DNA from: Paenibacillus xylanilyticus
GTDB taxonomy: Bacteria > Bacillota > Bacilli > Paenibacillales > Paenibacillaceae
Reading direction: 5' to 3'
Assembly: GCF_013359935.1 (NCBI RefSeq)
Contig: NZ_JABMCB010000185.1
Span: 186,001 to 250,000 of the forward strand
Length of the DNA stretch: 64,000 bases
A program made the translations under genes and the position numbers. The notes under the pieces are model-generated. The model ran no database searches. It had not been told where the DNA came from and saw nothing but the letters and a program-made list of their open reading frames with translations. This document shows, in pieces, positions 1 through 7,929 of the stretch (position 1 is the first letter of the stretch; every line of letters begins with the position of its first letter).

Positions 1-1
1 C

Positions 2-916
2 GCCGTGTTCTGGTATGACGGTTATGATCATTGGTTAACGGCTGTCTATGCCGTATCGTTAGGATTATTTTTATATGCAGGCTACTTGATTATCCGTTAT
101 TTGTCACACCGATCCTTTTACAGCCGAATGTCACAATCCATGAAATCACTAAATGAATTTGTCCCATTAAACGAGGCTGTTCCATTATCACTAGCACTGG
201 AGAAGCTGCTTGATTCACAATATGGTCATTATCATGCACACTTGCACCGATTGGAACAGCGTCAACAGGAATATCTGACTTTTATGAACCAGTGGGTGCA
301 TCAAATGAAAACACCCTTATCGGTGATTGAGCTGACCGTGCAGGATCAGGAGGACGATGATCCGCGGTTTAAGAGCATTCGGGAGGAAGCAGATCAGATG
401 AGACGTGGATTGGAAACCGTGCTGTATGTGGCCCGTTTGGACACATTTGAACAGGACTTCAGCGTGGAACCCGTCACACTCAAGACTGTCGGTGAAGAGG
501 CCATTCATGAACTGAAGCGTTTCTTCATTCGCAATCACGTTTATCCGGAAATACAGATGGATTCTTCGATCGTCGTTCAGTCGGACGCCAAATGGATTCG
601 CTTTGTCCTGGTGCAGCTCTTGTCCAATGCGATCAAATACTCCTCTGGTAGCGGGCAAAAGATATACGTGCGAGCTTATCAAGCGGAGAGGTCAATCGTT
701 CTTGAAGTTCAGGATCAGGGTGTTGGCATTCCAAAGTCTGATCTAAGACGGGTATTCCAGCCTTTCTTCACCGGAGAGAACGGTCGTCATTTCAAGGAGT
801 CAACCGGTATGGGGTTATACATTGTAAAGGAAGTCCTGACTCGGATGAATCACCGGATTGATCTGGAATCCGTGTATGGGGAAGGAACGACTGTCCGGAT
901 TACGTTTAATACCTGA
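2..916 (+). CDS. Bce-type sensor histidine kinase (5' end outside window)
   Basis: Membrane sensor kinase of the intramembrane-sensing BceS type, which partners an ABC transporter to sense cell-wall-active peptides. The visible part opens with what looks like the end of one membrane segment and a second one (about residues 10-32 of the visible part), then a short linker and a DHp domain with the H-box WVHQMKTPLSV (His near 99), an N-box (LLSNAIKYSS) and G-boxes (DQGVGIP, STGMGLYIVKEV). There is no extracellular sensor domain, as expected for this family. A GTG at 5 is in frame but the frame stays open to base 2 and the family usually has about 330-345 residues, so I read the gene as truncated by the window. 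The ABC ATPase and permease downstream fit a Bce module; the response regulator would lie to the left. Confidence 0.85.
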   Translation, partial: AVFWYDGYDHWLTAVYAVSLGLFLYAGYLIIRYLSHRSFYSRMSQSMKSLNEFVPLNEAVPLSLALEKLLDSQYGHYHAHLHRLEQRQQEYLTFMNQWVHQMKTPLSVIELTVQDQEDDDPRFKSIREEADQMRRGLETVLYVARLDTFEQDFSVEPVTLKTVGEEAIHELKRFFIRNHVYPEIQMDSSIVVQSDAKWIRFVLVQLLSNAIKYSSGSGQKIYVRAYQAERSIVLEVQDQGVGIPKSDLRRVFQPFFTGENGRHFKESTGMGLYIVKEVLTRMNHRIDLESVYGEGTTVRITFNT

Positions 917-984
917 GGCTGGATGGTGGCAGCAAGCAATTCGTAGCAATTCGTTTCATGAAGAAAAAAAGATGGATATCAATT

Positions 985-1027
985 GACGTCTGTTTCCCCA
1001 TATGAGGTAACGGCGTCTTTTTTGTTT
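985..1027 (+). terminator. Rho-independent terminator after the sensor kinase
   Basis: Imperfect stem with GACG and GTT arms pairing with AAC and CGTC, followed by a run of T. It separates the kinase transcript from the ABC transporter genes, so the transporter probably has its own promoter. Confidence 0.55.
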
Positions 1028-1042
1028 TTCCAGTAACCAACC

Positions 1043-1056
1043 TTACAACATTGTCA
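1043..1056 (+). promoter_or_regulatory. BceR-type operator candidate (TTACA-N4-TGTCA)
   Basis: Inverted repeat TTACA ACAT TGTCA about 135 bases before the ABC ATPase start. Bce-type response regulators are known to bind TnACA-N4-TGTAA-like inverted repeats upstream of their transporter operons. Position (after the kinase terminator, before the transporter) and sequence (one base off the right half-site) both fit; binding is inferred. Confidence 0.55.
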
Positions 1057-1192
1057 TGCAAGTGAAAGGTTAAGCCATAGGAGAACAGCCGAAACTTCAG
1101 GTAAACTGGGGTCAATAGGCAAAACAAGTGCCAATGAATTGATGTGCAGGTCAGGCTTGTCATATCGAATTATAAATGAAGGAGTTGTACAT

Positions 1193-1963
1193 ATGGAAAT
1201 ATGTTCGGTAAATCAGATCAGCAAGATTTATAAAGGAATCGTCTCGTATGAAGCACTATCGGGCATTGACCTCAGTATTCAGGAGGGGGAATTTGTTGGC
1301 ATTATGGGACCATCCGGCAGCGGAAAAACGACTCTGCTGAACATGATCTCAACGATTGATCATCCGACATCAGGAGAACTGCGGATTGGCGGGAAAAATC
1401 CGTTTGAACTCAATCCGGATGAGCTCGCCCTTTTTCGGCGTAAAGAATTGGGATTTGTTTTTCAATCCTTTAATCTGCTAAATACCCTCACAGTCAAGGA
1501 GAACATCGTGCTGCCGCTTACACTCGACGGAACGCCACTGGGAGAGATGAACACACGTGTGGAACGGCTGGCGAGCAAACTCGGGATCGAGGGGATTCTG
1601 GACAAGCGGACGTATGAGATTTCTGGTGGCCAGGCTCAACGTACAGCCATTGCAAGGGCGCTGATTCATTCGCCCAAATTAATTTTGGCAGATGAGCCGA
1701 CAGGCAACCTGGATTCGAAGGCGGCACGAGACGTGATGGAAATGCTGGAACGCCGCAATCAGGAGGATCGGACTACCATGCTGCTGGTGACGCATGATGC
1801 TGTTGCTGCGAGCTACTGCAGCCGGGTCGTCTTTATCAAGGATGGCAAACTCTACAATGAGATTCACTACGGCGATAACCGGGCTGCTTTTTATCAAAAG
1901 ATTATCAATGTGTTATCCCTAATGGGAGGGTCAGGACATGAATTTTCGCCAGTTCGCCATTAA
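1193..1963 (+). CDS. Bce-type ABC transporter, ATP-binding protein
   Basis: ATPase subunit of a peptide-detoxification/sensing ABC transporter (MacB/Bce family), 256 residues. Visible motifs: Walker A GPSGSGKT near residue 42, Q-loop FVFQSFNLL, signature SGGQAQRTAIARAL and Walker B LILADEPTGNLD with a following LLVTHD switch. Start chosen at ATG 1193, which follows an AAGGAG ribosome site; the earlier in-frame ATG at 1139 has no such site. The 3' end overlaps the permease gene by 26 bases, indicating translational coupling. Together with the kinase it would sense and remove bacitracin- or lantibiotic-like peptides; the substrate cannot be told from sequence. Confidence 0.93.
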   Translation: MEICSVNQISKIYKGIVSYEALSGIDLSIQEGEFVGIMGPSGSGKTTLLNMISTIDHPTSGELRIGGKNPFELNPDELALFRRKELGFVFQSFNLLNTLTVKENIVLPLTLDGTPLGEMNTRVERLASKLGIEGILDKRTYEISGGQAQRTAIARALIHSPKLILADEPTGNLDSKAARDVMEMLERRNQEDRTTMLLVTHDAVAASYCSRVVFIKDGKLYNEIHYGDNRAAFYQKIINVLSLMGGSGHEFSPVRH

Positions 1964-3896
1964 TAATGTGGTTCGCAACAAACGGATTTATCTGGCTCAC
2001 TTTCTGAGCAGCACGTTTTCCGTCATGATTTTCTTTACGTATGCATTGCTTTTGTTCCATCCGGACTTAAAAGAAGGATTAAAGGGTTCGAGTGGAACGG
2101 TTACTTTGCTTGCCAACCAGGGTTTTATGATTGCGGAAATGATTATATTCATCTTTTCATTCCTGTTTTTGCTCTACTCGGTAGGTTCATTTCTGAAGAC
2201 GCGCAAAAAGGAATTCGGTATCTTTCTGATCATAGGGATGACTCGCAAACAGATGAACCGGCTCCTGTTTATGGAGAACATGTGTATCGGAATAGCGGCC
2301 ATTATAGCGGGTACTGGTTTGGGGATGATCTTCGGGAAATTGATTCTGCTGATCTGCGGTTCGATGCTAGCTGTGGAGAACAGTCTCCGATTCTATTTTC
2401 CGCTGAAAGGAATTGCCCTGACCGCTGGTGCGTTTCTGCTGCTTTTTGGAGTTATTGCGCTGTGTTCCTCTCTCCTTATACGCAAAGGTACACTCATTGA
2501 CCTTGTCAAATCTGAGGAAAAGCCGAAACCGGAACCGAAAGCATCTCGTTTGCTCGCTATACTTTCCGTAGTGCTCATTGGGGGAGGGTATGCTGGGGTA
2601 TTCACTTTTGTGTGGGTAAACTTCTCATTTCCATTATTGCTGGGAAGTGTCGTTATGGTTATCGCGGGCACATATCTGCTGTTCACCCAGCTCAGTGTGT
2701 ACGTCATTCGGGCACTCAAAAGCAATCCACGTTTGTTCTACCGCAAAACGAATCTGCTGTTCCTGTCCGAGCTCACGTATCGAATGAAAGATAATGCCGT
2801 CATGTTTTTTATGGTGAGTGTGATCTCGGCTTCTGCATTTACGGGAATAGGCACCATGCTGGCAGTGGCAGACCCCGGGTTGTCGTCCATGACGAATCCG
2901 TATGCATTCACATACACGAATTATTGGGATACACCGGAGGCAGAGGAGAATATCAGACAGATTGAAGAATCGCTAATAGAACATGAAGTTCCATATGTAA
3001 AAGGAAGCTACACCCCGCTGTATGAGAATAGTAATCGCTATATTATCAAATTGAGTGAATACAACCATTTGGCCAAGGCCCTTGGTTATGAAGAGCGGAC
3101 GTTGGATAAGGAAAATGGGGCCTTCATGACCCCGGCGAATTTGACAGCACGCAAAGAGTTGCGTAAACAAGTGGAACAGGGATTCTCACCAACAATGGTC
3201 GATCTGGAAGTCGAACAATATCATCAACAGGTTCAGCTATCTCCTCCCGCTACCCAGATCGTTATCCCTAATGAAGGTAAAATGGACATTTACGTCGTTT
3301 CCGATGAATTGTTCGAAAAAATGAAACGAGCGTACAATGAGGTCATAGAGATGAGTGAGGACTTTTACTCCAACAAAATGACCCAATTTGTCGTCGAAGA
3401 CTGGATGGGTACACGAGCCTTTGCCCCTGAACTGATTGATTCCATACAGAAGCAGCCCTTTACAAAAGGCTATTTCATGGTCAGCGCTCTCGTTGTGGAT
3501 TGGCTGAATTCGAAACAAACCAATGGGATCATTTTGATTCTGAGCGGTCTGATCGGCATTGTGTTCTTCACCTTTGCGGCAAGCTTCACCTATTTTAGAC
3601 TCTACGCGGATCTGGAAAGGGATGAGGCACAGTATCGCATGATCGGCAAGATGGGCCTAAGTCGTCCCGAACTTCGCAAAATCGTAACAAGACAGTTGCT
3701 CCTGATGTTTTTCCTGCCACTTCTGATTGCACTAATTCATAGCTCAGTCGCTTTTGTGGCACTGCAGCAGCTGGTCGATTTTTCGGTCGTGGGGCACAGC
3801 CTGCGTATTTTCTTGGTTTTTGCATCCATGCAGATCGTCTACTTTGCCCTTGTGCGCTGGCGGTATCTGCGTCATATGTATTCCAAATTAGTCTAA
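1938..3896 (+). CDS. Bce-type ABC transporter permease (FtsX-like)
   Basis: Integral membrane permease of 652 residues, the usual length for BceB-type proteins, which carry ten membrane helices and a large extracytoplasmic domain between helices VII and VIII. Visible: an N-terminal helix (HFLSSTFSVMIFFTYALLLF), an FtsX-like block with FLKTRKKEFGIFLIIGMTRKQ, several paired helices to about residue 300, a long hydrophilic stretch around 325-530, and a C-terminal helix set including IILILSGLIGIVFFTFAASF. It forms the transporter with the ATPase upstream, and by family analogy transmits flux to the sensor kinase. Confidence 0.92.
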   Translation: MNFRQFAINNVVRNKRIYLAHFLSSTFSVMIFFTYALLLFHPDLKEGLKGSSGTVTLLANQGFMIAEMIIFIFSFLFLLYSVGSFLKTRKKEFGIFLIIGMTRKQMNRLLFMENMCIGIAAIIAGTGLGMIFGKLILLICGSMLAVENSLRFYFPLKGIALTAGAFLLLFGVIALCSSLLIRKGTLIDLVKSEEKPKPEPKASRLLAILSVVLIGGGYAGVFTFVWVNFSFPLLLGSVVMVIAGTYLLFTQLSVYVIRALKSNPRLFYRKTNLLFLSELTYRMKDNAVMFFMVSVISASAFTGIGTMLAVADPGLSSMTNPYAFTYTNYWDTPEAEENIRQIEESLIEHEVPYVKGSYTPLYENSNRYIIKLSEYNHLAKALGYEERTLDKENGAFMTPANLTARKELRKQVEQGFSPTMVDLEVEQYHQQVQLSPPATQIVIPNEGKMDIYVVSDELFEKMKRAYNEVIEMSEDFYSNKMTQFVVEDWMGTRAFAPELIDSIQKQPFTKGYFMVSALVVDWLNSKQTNGIILILSGLIGIVFFTFAASFTYFRLYADLERDEAQYRMIGKMGLSRPELRKIVTRQLLLMFFLPLLIALIHSSVAFVALQQLVDFSVVGHSLRIFLVFASMQIVYFALVRWRYLRHMYSKLV

Positions 3897-3909
3897 ATCA
3901 GCACAGCAG

Positions 3910-3948
3910 AACAAACACCGGATGACTCGTTCGGTGTTTGTTGACTTT
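3910..3948 (+). terminator. Terminator after the Bce permease
   Basis: Perfect stem ACAAACACCG / CGGTGTTTGT with an 11-base loop directly after the permease stop; a short T-rich tail follows. It overlaps the candidate -35 box of the next gene. Confidence 0.7.
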
Positions 3949-3992
3949 TCTGTCCAGGACACTGTACTATTTCATTAGATACAAATTGTATC
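3941..3992 (+). promoter_or_regulatory. Promoter and MarR/OhrR-like operator of the HpaB-like gene
   Basis: Candidate promoter TTGACT (3941-3946), 18-base spacer, TACTAT (3965-3970). Just downstream, at the expected transcription start, lies the perfect dyad GATACAA-A-TTGTATC (3978-3992). The dyad resembles MarR/OhrR-family sites (TACAAnTTGTA core) and is placed for repression. The regulator is not encoded next to the gene, so its identity is open. Confidence 0.5.
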
Positions 3993-4066
3993 ATTACATA
4001 ATTTCGTAAAACTGCAGATTTGTGAGTTATAGGAACAGTGGGCTTATGCCTGAGGGAGGACGTATA

Positions 4067-5506
4067 ATGAGCATCACGATGTCTCGTGGACAAGCTTACA
4101 TACACCGATTGAATGATGAGCGAAATGTATGGCTGGATGGCAAGCGTGTCCAGGTAACCGAACATCCCGCCTTTCAGGGCACACTGCAAACGATAGAAAA
4201 TTTGTTTAATTTGGCAGATGAACAGGATGCAAGAGAAACGCTCACTTATTGGGATGAACAGACGGGAGGTTATGTACACCAGGCATTCCAGGTCCCTCTT
4301 TCTACTCAGGATATCAGCAGCAGGGCGGCAGCCTTTCGGCTCTGGTCAGAGCGGACCTATGGGGTGATGAGCAGACTGTCTGACTATGCTCGGTCCCGCC
4401 TTACCGGATGGTATGCTACGAGAGACGATATGGCTTCACATGATCCCATGTATGCAGACAAAATAACAGCCTATTATCAGGAAGCTAAACGAAAAGATGC
4501 ATTTCTGACGATCGTCCAGCGTGACCCACAGATTAATCGTTCCCTGCCTGTTGGGGAAGATGAAGATGCCATGCTGCGGATTGTAAGAACCAACTCGGAA
4601 GGCATTGTCATGCGAGGCGCCAAAATGGTGGCCACGGCAGCTCCATATGCAGATGATATCATTGCGTATCCGATCCAGCGGATTCCAGGGCATCGACCGG
4701 AACTCGCCCATATGGTCATTGTTGCGGTAGGGAGTCCGGGGTTGCATCTGGTATGCCGGGAATCTTTTGCGGCTTCCCCATCTGATTTTGCTCACCCGCT
4801 CAGTGCGCGGTATGATGAGATGGATGCTGTGCTGTTTTTTGACGACGTATTGGTCCCTTGGGAACGTGTACTGCTGCACAACAACCCGGAGGCCGTTTGG
4901 CAGATCCGCTGCAATACAGCCTCGTCCAGTCTGGCCTATCATCAGAGCATTATTCGATTGCATTCCAAACTGGAATTCATCACCGCAGTCACTTCGGCAA
5001 TTGCCAAGGAGATTGGGGTGGATTCTTTCCTGAATGTTCAGGAACAATTGGGTGAGATGATCAGCCAGATGCAGACGATCGAGGGTTTAATTATTGCTTC
5101 TGAGGTTCAGGCGAAGCCGGATTCATATGGTAACTGGCTGCCGTCATTCAAATACATTGAAACAGCACGTAATTTGGGGAGTCGATATTATCCGCGAGCG
5201 GTCGAAATTTTGAAAACCATTGCAGCAGGGGGATTGATTCAGATTCCATCAGGCCAATTCGGCCAAGATGAATCGGTAGGGACATTGATGTCCAAATACC
5301 TTGGTGGAGTAACAATGCAAGCTCCTGAGAAAATTCGTTTGTTTCAACTTGCCTGGGATCTGACCGGGAGTCCCCTCGGAGCCAGACACGATCTATACGA
5401 GCGGTACTATGCAGGTGATCCGGTACGCAACCGTGCAAGCCAGTATGTGCAGCATGACAAGGAGTATTTGAATAAAAAGGTTAAACCGTGGCTTCATATG
5501 AAATAG
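4067..5506 (+). CDS. HpaB-like 4-hydroxyphenylacetate 3-monooxygenase family protein
   Basis: Acyl-CoA-dehydrogenase-fold flavin monooxygenase of 479 residues, the length of the large component (HpaB) of two-component 4-hydroxyphenylacetate 3-hydroxylases and of Bacillus YoaI. The N-terminus (GQAYIHRLNDERNVWLDGKR, then a TEHPAF motif) matches the family opening; typical family blocks are the THRDP-equivalent region around QRDPQINRS, the FFDDVLVPWERV stretch and the C-terminal GGLIQIPSGQ. ATG 4067 is preceded by GAGGGAGGA. Such enzymes take reduced FAD from a separate reductase (HpaC); none is adjacent. Substrate is a phenol or related aromatic, not resolvable here. It seems monocistronic, bounded by terminators on both sides. 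Confidence 0.85.
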   Translation: MSITMSRGQAYIHRLNDERNVWLDGKRVQVTEHPAFQGTLQTIENLFNLADEQDARETLTYWDEQTGGYVHQAFQVPLSTQDISSRAAAFRLWSERTYGVMSRLSDYARSRLTGWYATRDDMASHDPMYADKITAYYQEAKRKDAFLTIVQRDPQINRSLPVGEDEDAMLRIVRTNSEGIVMRGAKMVATAAPYADDIIAYPIQRIPGHRPELAHMVIVAVGSPGLHLVCRESFAASPSDFAHPLSARYDEMDAVLFFDDVLVPWERVLLHNNPEAVWQIRCNTASSSLAYHQSIIRLHSKLEFITAVTSAIAKEIGVDSFLNVQEQLGEMISQMQTIEGLIIASEVQAKPDSYGNWLPSFKYIETARNLGSRYYPRAVEILKTIAAGGLIQIPSGQFGQDESVGTLMSKYLGGVTMQAPEKIRLFQLAWDLTGSPLGARHDLYERYYAGDPVRNRASQYVQHDKEYLNKKVKPWLHMK

Positions 5507-5547
5507 CAGCTTAAGCACTACAACCATGTAATTTTTGATGGAATCAA

Positions 5548-5575
5548 GAGTCCCGGCCCCTGCCTGGGCTTTTTA
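5548..5575 (+). terminator. Terminator after the HpaB-like gene
   Basis: GC-rich hairpin AGTCC-GG / CC-GGGCT with a short loop followed by TTTTTAT. Confidence 0.75.
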
Positions 5576-5629
5576 TTTAGGTTATCTTTAGAATTGATTT
5601 AGGTTCATTTAAGAGACGTAGTATATAGT
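5576..5629 (+). promoter_or_regulatory. Four 11-bp-spaced direct repeats and promoter before the OmpR-family regulator
   Basis: TTTAG occurs at 5576, 5587 and 5598 and a degenerate TTAAG at 5609, each exactly 11 bases apart, ending beside a TATATA/TATAGT -10 candidate (5622-5629). Direct repeats at one helical turn are the usual arrangement for OmpR/PhoB-family regulators, so this is most likely the autoregulatory box of the regulator encoded from 5694. The array overlaps the position of the -35 element. Confidence 0.6.
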
Positions 5630-5693
5630 AGTAGCATGCATGTAAAAGAATACACAGCCGATGATAGAGGAATGAAGAAATGAGAGGAATAAC

Positions 5694-6401
5694 ATGAGAT
5701 ACACCGTACTGATCGCAGATGATGAACCGGAAATTGTGGAATTGCTTCAATTGTACCTGGAGAAGGACTATGACATAAGGACCGCCGCAAATGGAGCGGA
5801 GGCATTACAATGCATTCGTTCTGTCCCCATTGACCTGGTGATTTTGGATATCATGATGCCTGTGATGGATGGTCTCCAATTAATTAAACAAATCAGGGCA
5901 ACCCATCATATGCCTGTTCTGTTTTTATCCGCCAAAAGCCAGGACCATGACAAAATACTCGGACTTGGACTTGGTGCGGACGATTATATTTCCAAGCCGT
6001 TTAATCCACTCGAGATTGTTGCCCGTGTGGAAGCCTTATTAAGGCGTGTGAATCAATTTGATGCTCCTGAGTTTACTGTGCCTAAAGAGACGAATCTGGT
6101 TCTTGGTGAACTCATGCTGGATCGCTCCAAATGTGTACTTTTCCGATCAGGCAAACCTGTCACCCTGACCTCTACGGAATATAAAATTGTGGATCTGCTG
6201 CTGGAGCAGCCGGGCCGGGTATTTACCCGCAAGAAAATATACGAGGCGGTATGGGGAGATTACTATGCGCATGAGGATAGCACCATCATGGTACACATTA
6301 GCAATATTCGGGAGAAGATTGAACGCGACTCCAGACAACCGGAATACCTAAAAACGATAAGGGGACTGGGATACAAAATTGAAGCGCCAACGGAAAGCTA
6401 G
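5694..6401 (+). CDS. OmpR-family response regulator
   Basis: Two-component DNA-binding regulator of 235 residues. Receiver domain residues 1-120 with the acidic pair D9-D10, phospho-acceptor D52 (LVILDIMMPVMDG), conserved Ser/Thr (LFLSAKS) and Lys (YISKPF). Winged-helix output domain about 135-230 (LTSTEYKIVDLLLEQPGRVFTR, then the IRGLGYKIE end typical of the PhoB/OmpR group). Start ATG 5694 with GAGAGGAA upstream. The 3' end overlaps the kinase start by 23 bases, so the two are co-translated. Likely controls its own transcription through the repeats at 5576-5613. Confidence 0.95.
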   Translation: MRYTVLIADDEPEIVELLQLYLEKDYDIRTAANGAEALQCIRSVPIDLVILDIMMPVMDGLQLIKQIRATHHMPVLFLSAKSQDHDKILGLGLGADDYISKPFNPLEIVARVEALLRRVNQFDAPEFTVPKETNLVLGELMLDRSKCVLFRSGKPVTLTSTEYKIVDLLLEQPGRVFTRKKIYEAVWGDYYAHEDSTIMVHISNIREKIERDSRQPEYLKTIRGLGYKIEAPTES

Positions 6402-7821
6402 AGAAAAGCGACTTTTGCAAACCTCTCTGACACTGGATTTCCTGCTGTTCAACTTTTTTTTGCTGCTGCTTGTCTTGATTGTCTACCTTATGGTTTCACT
6501 GGATGTCGTGGATTTTCGTATTTCGGACCAGGTCGTTGACCCTGATCTTAACGTGGAGGCGCATGTCTATGCAGCCGAATTGAATAAGGGGCGAGAAGAT
6601 GACTCCACAAGCACTGAAATACAGCGGCTGATGGACAGCGGAGGCTGGATTGAGATTCTGGATGAAGATCGATCGGTCATTCACCAGATCGGCGCTAAGC
6701 AGGATACGGTTATCCATTACAGTGAGTCGGAGCTGTATGCGGGATTGGAGAATCGAAGTGATCAACCTTATTATTACTCGATTTCTCCATATGCTGCAGA
6801 GGGAGATGCACAGTATGTATTGCTGAAGATTCCCCGTGATCTGGTCAGTATCCGTATTAATGAGAATCAGCTGATTACCAACCTGAAGCATCCACTGTCA
6901 TTTTATATCATGATCGGAATTGGCTTCGTTCTGCTGCTGATATTCGTATACAGCTACTGGGTTGCGCGTCGAATCAAAAAACCACTGAGTATTTTGTCCC
7001 AAGGTCTTACACAGATGATTCAAGGGAATTACAGCACACGTCTGTCGATCTCGGCGGAGAAGGAATTCGTCCAGATTGGCGAAACGTTTAATTATATGGC
7101 AGATGTCATCGAGAACACCTCGGCAGAGAAGCGTTACGCGGAGGAAAGCAAGCAGCGGCTGATCGTCGATCTGTCCCATGATTTGAAAACGCCAATTACC
7201 TCCATCCAGGGATACGCCCAGGCTCTCGTGGAGGGACGGGGAGAAAACAAGGAAAGGCAGCAGCGTTATCTGGGATACATTTATAACAAGTCCGTTCAGG
7301 TTGCACGCATGATACAGAATATGCTCGAGCTGTTGAAGGTGGATTCTCCCGATTATCACATGCAGATTCAAAAGAGGGAGATTGGGGAATTCGTGCGTGA
7401 AGTCATGGCCGATACATATGGGGAGATTGAACAAAAGCATTTTGTACTTCAAATGCTCGTGCCTGACCAGGAGATCTACGCCAGATATGATCCCGAATTG
7501 TTATCGAGAGTGATTCAAAACCTGATTACCAATGCCCTCTCCTACAATCCGCAGGGAACAGAGCTGCGCGTGGAGTTGATTCCGCTGGATACGCATGTGG
7601 TTATTGAGGTTGCAGATACGGGTGTTGGTATACCCCAGGAATTGTGGAGCACCATTTTTGATCCATTTGTACGAGGGGATGAAGCGCGAACCGGTACGGG
7701 CGGAACTGGACTCGGACTCGCGATTGCCCGGCGAAATACAGAGAAGATGGGCGGACGCCTGATCCTGTCCCGGCGCGGTAAAGAAACAACCGTGTTTACC
7801 ATTCAAATTCCAAACGGATAA
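6379..7821 (+). CDS. Sensor histidine kinase paired with the OmpR regulator
   Basis: Membrane sensor kinase of 480 residues. Two membrane helices (about 19-41 and 174-196) flank an extracytoplasmic domain of about 130 residues; then HAMP (about 197-250), DHp with phospho-acceptor H267 (DLSHDLKTPITSIQGY), N-box (NLITNALSYNP) and G-boxes (DTGVGIP, GTGGTGLGLAIARR). The start is a TTG inside the regulator gene, giving a 23-base overlap. Signal unknown. The extracytoplasmic domain resembles small PAS-like sensors of PhoR/YycG-type kinases only in size. Confidence 0.93.
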   Translation: MKRQRKAREKRLLQTSLTLDFLLFNFFLLLLVLIVYLMVSLDVVDFRISDQVVDPDLNVEAHVYAAELNKGREDDSTSTEIQRLMDSGGWIEILDEDRSVIHQIGAKQDTVIHYSESELYAGLENRSDQPYYYSISPYAAEGDAQYVLLKIPRDLVSIRINENQLITNLKHPLSFYIMIGIGFVLLLIFVYSYWVARRIKKPLSILSQGLTQMIQGNYSTRLSISAEKEFVQIGETFNYMADVIENTSAEKRYAEESKQRLIVDLSHDLKTPITSIQGYAQALVEGRGENKERQQRYLGYIYNKSVQVARMIQNMLELLKVDSPDYHMQIQKREIGEFVREVMADTYGEIEQKHFVLQMLVPDQEIYARYDPELLSRVIQNLITNALSYNPQGTELRVELIPLDTHVVIEVADTGVGIPQELWSTIFDPFVRGDEARTGTGGTGLGLAIARRNTEKMGGRLILSRRGKETTVFTIQIPNG

Positions 7822-7929
7822 GTTGAATGTACATGAAAGCTTGTTCTGACCGGGCAGTGCTTTAGCGTTAGTGTATGGGTTCAACTTATATCGATCCAAA
7901 CAAGAGAAGGCTATGTGGAGGGGAACTAT

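Noticed and set aside
940..960. Tandem AGCAATTCGT repeat
   Set aside because: Two short copies after the kinase stop; too short to interpret.
4436..5047. 203-codon minus-strand frame in the HpaB-like gene
   Set aside because: Antisense to a conserved gene, with low-complexity translation typical of shadows.
6898..7452. 184-codon minus-strand frame in the sensor kinase
   Set aside because: Antisense to DHp and ATPase motifs; no independent support.
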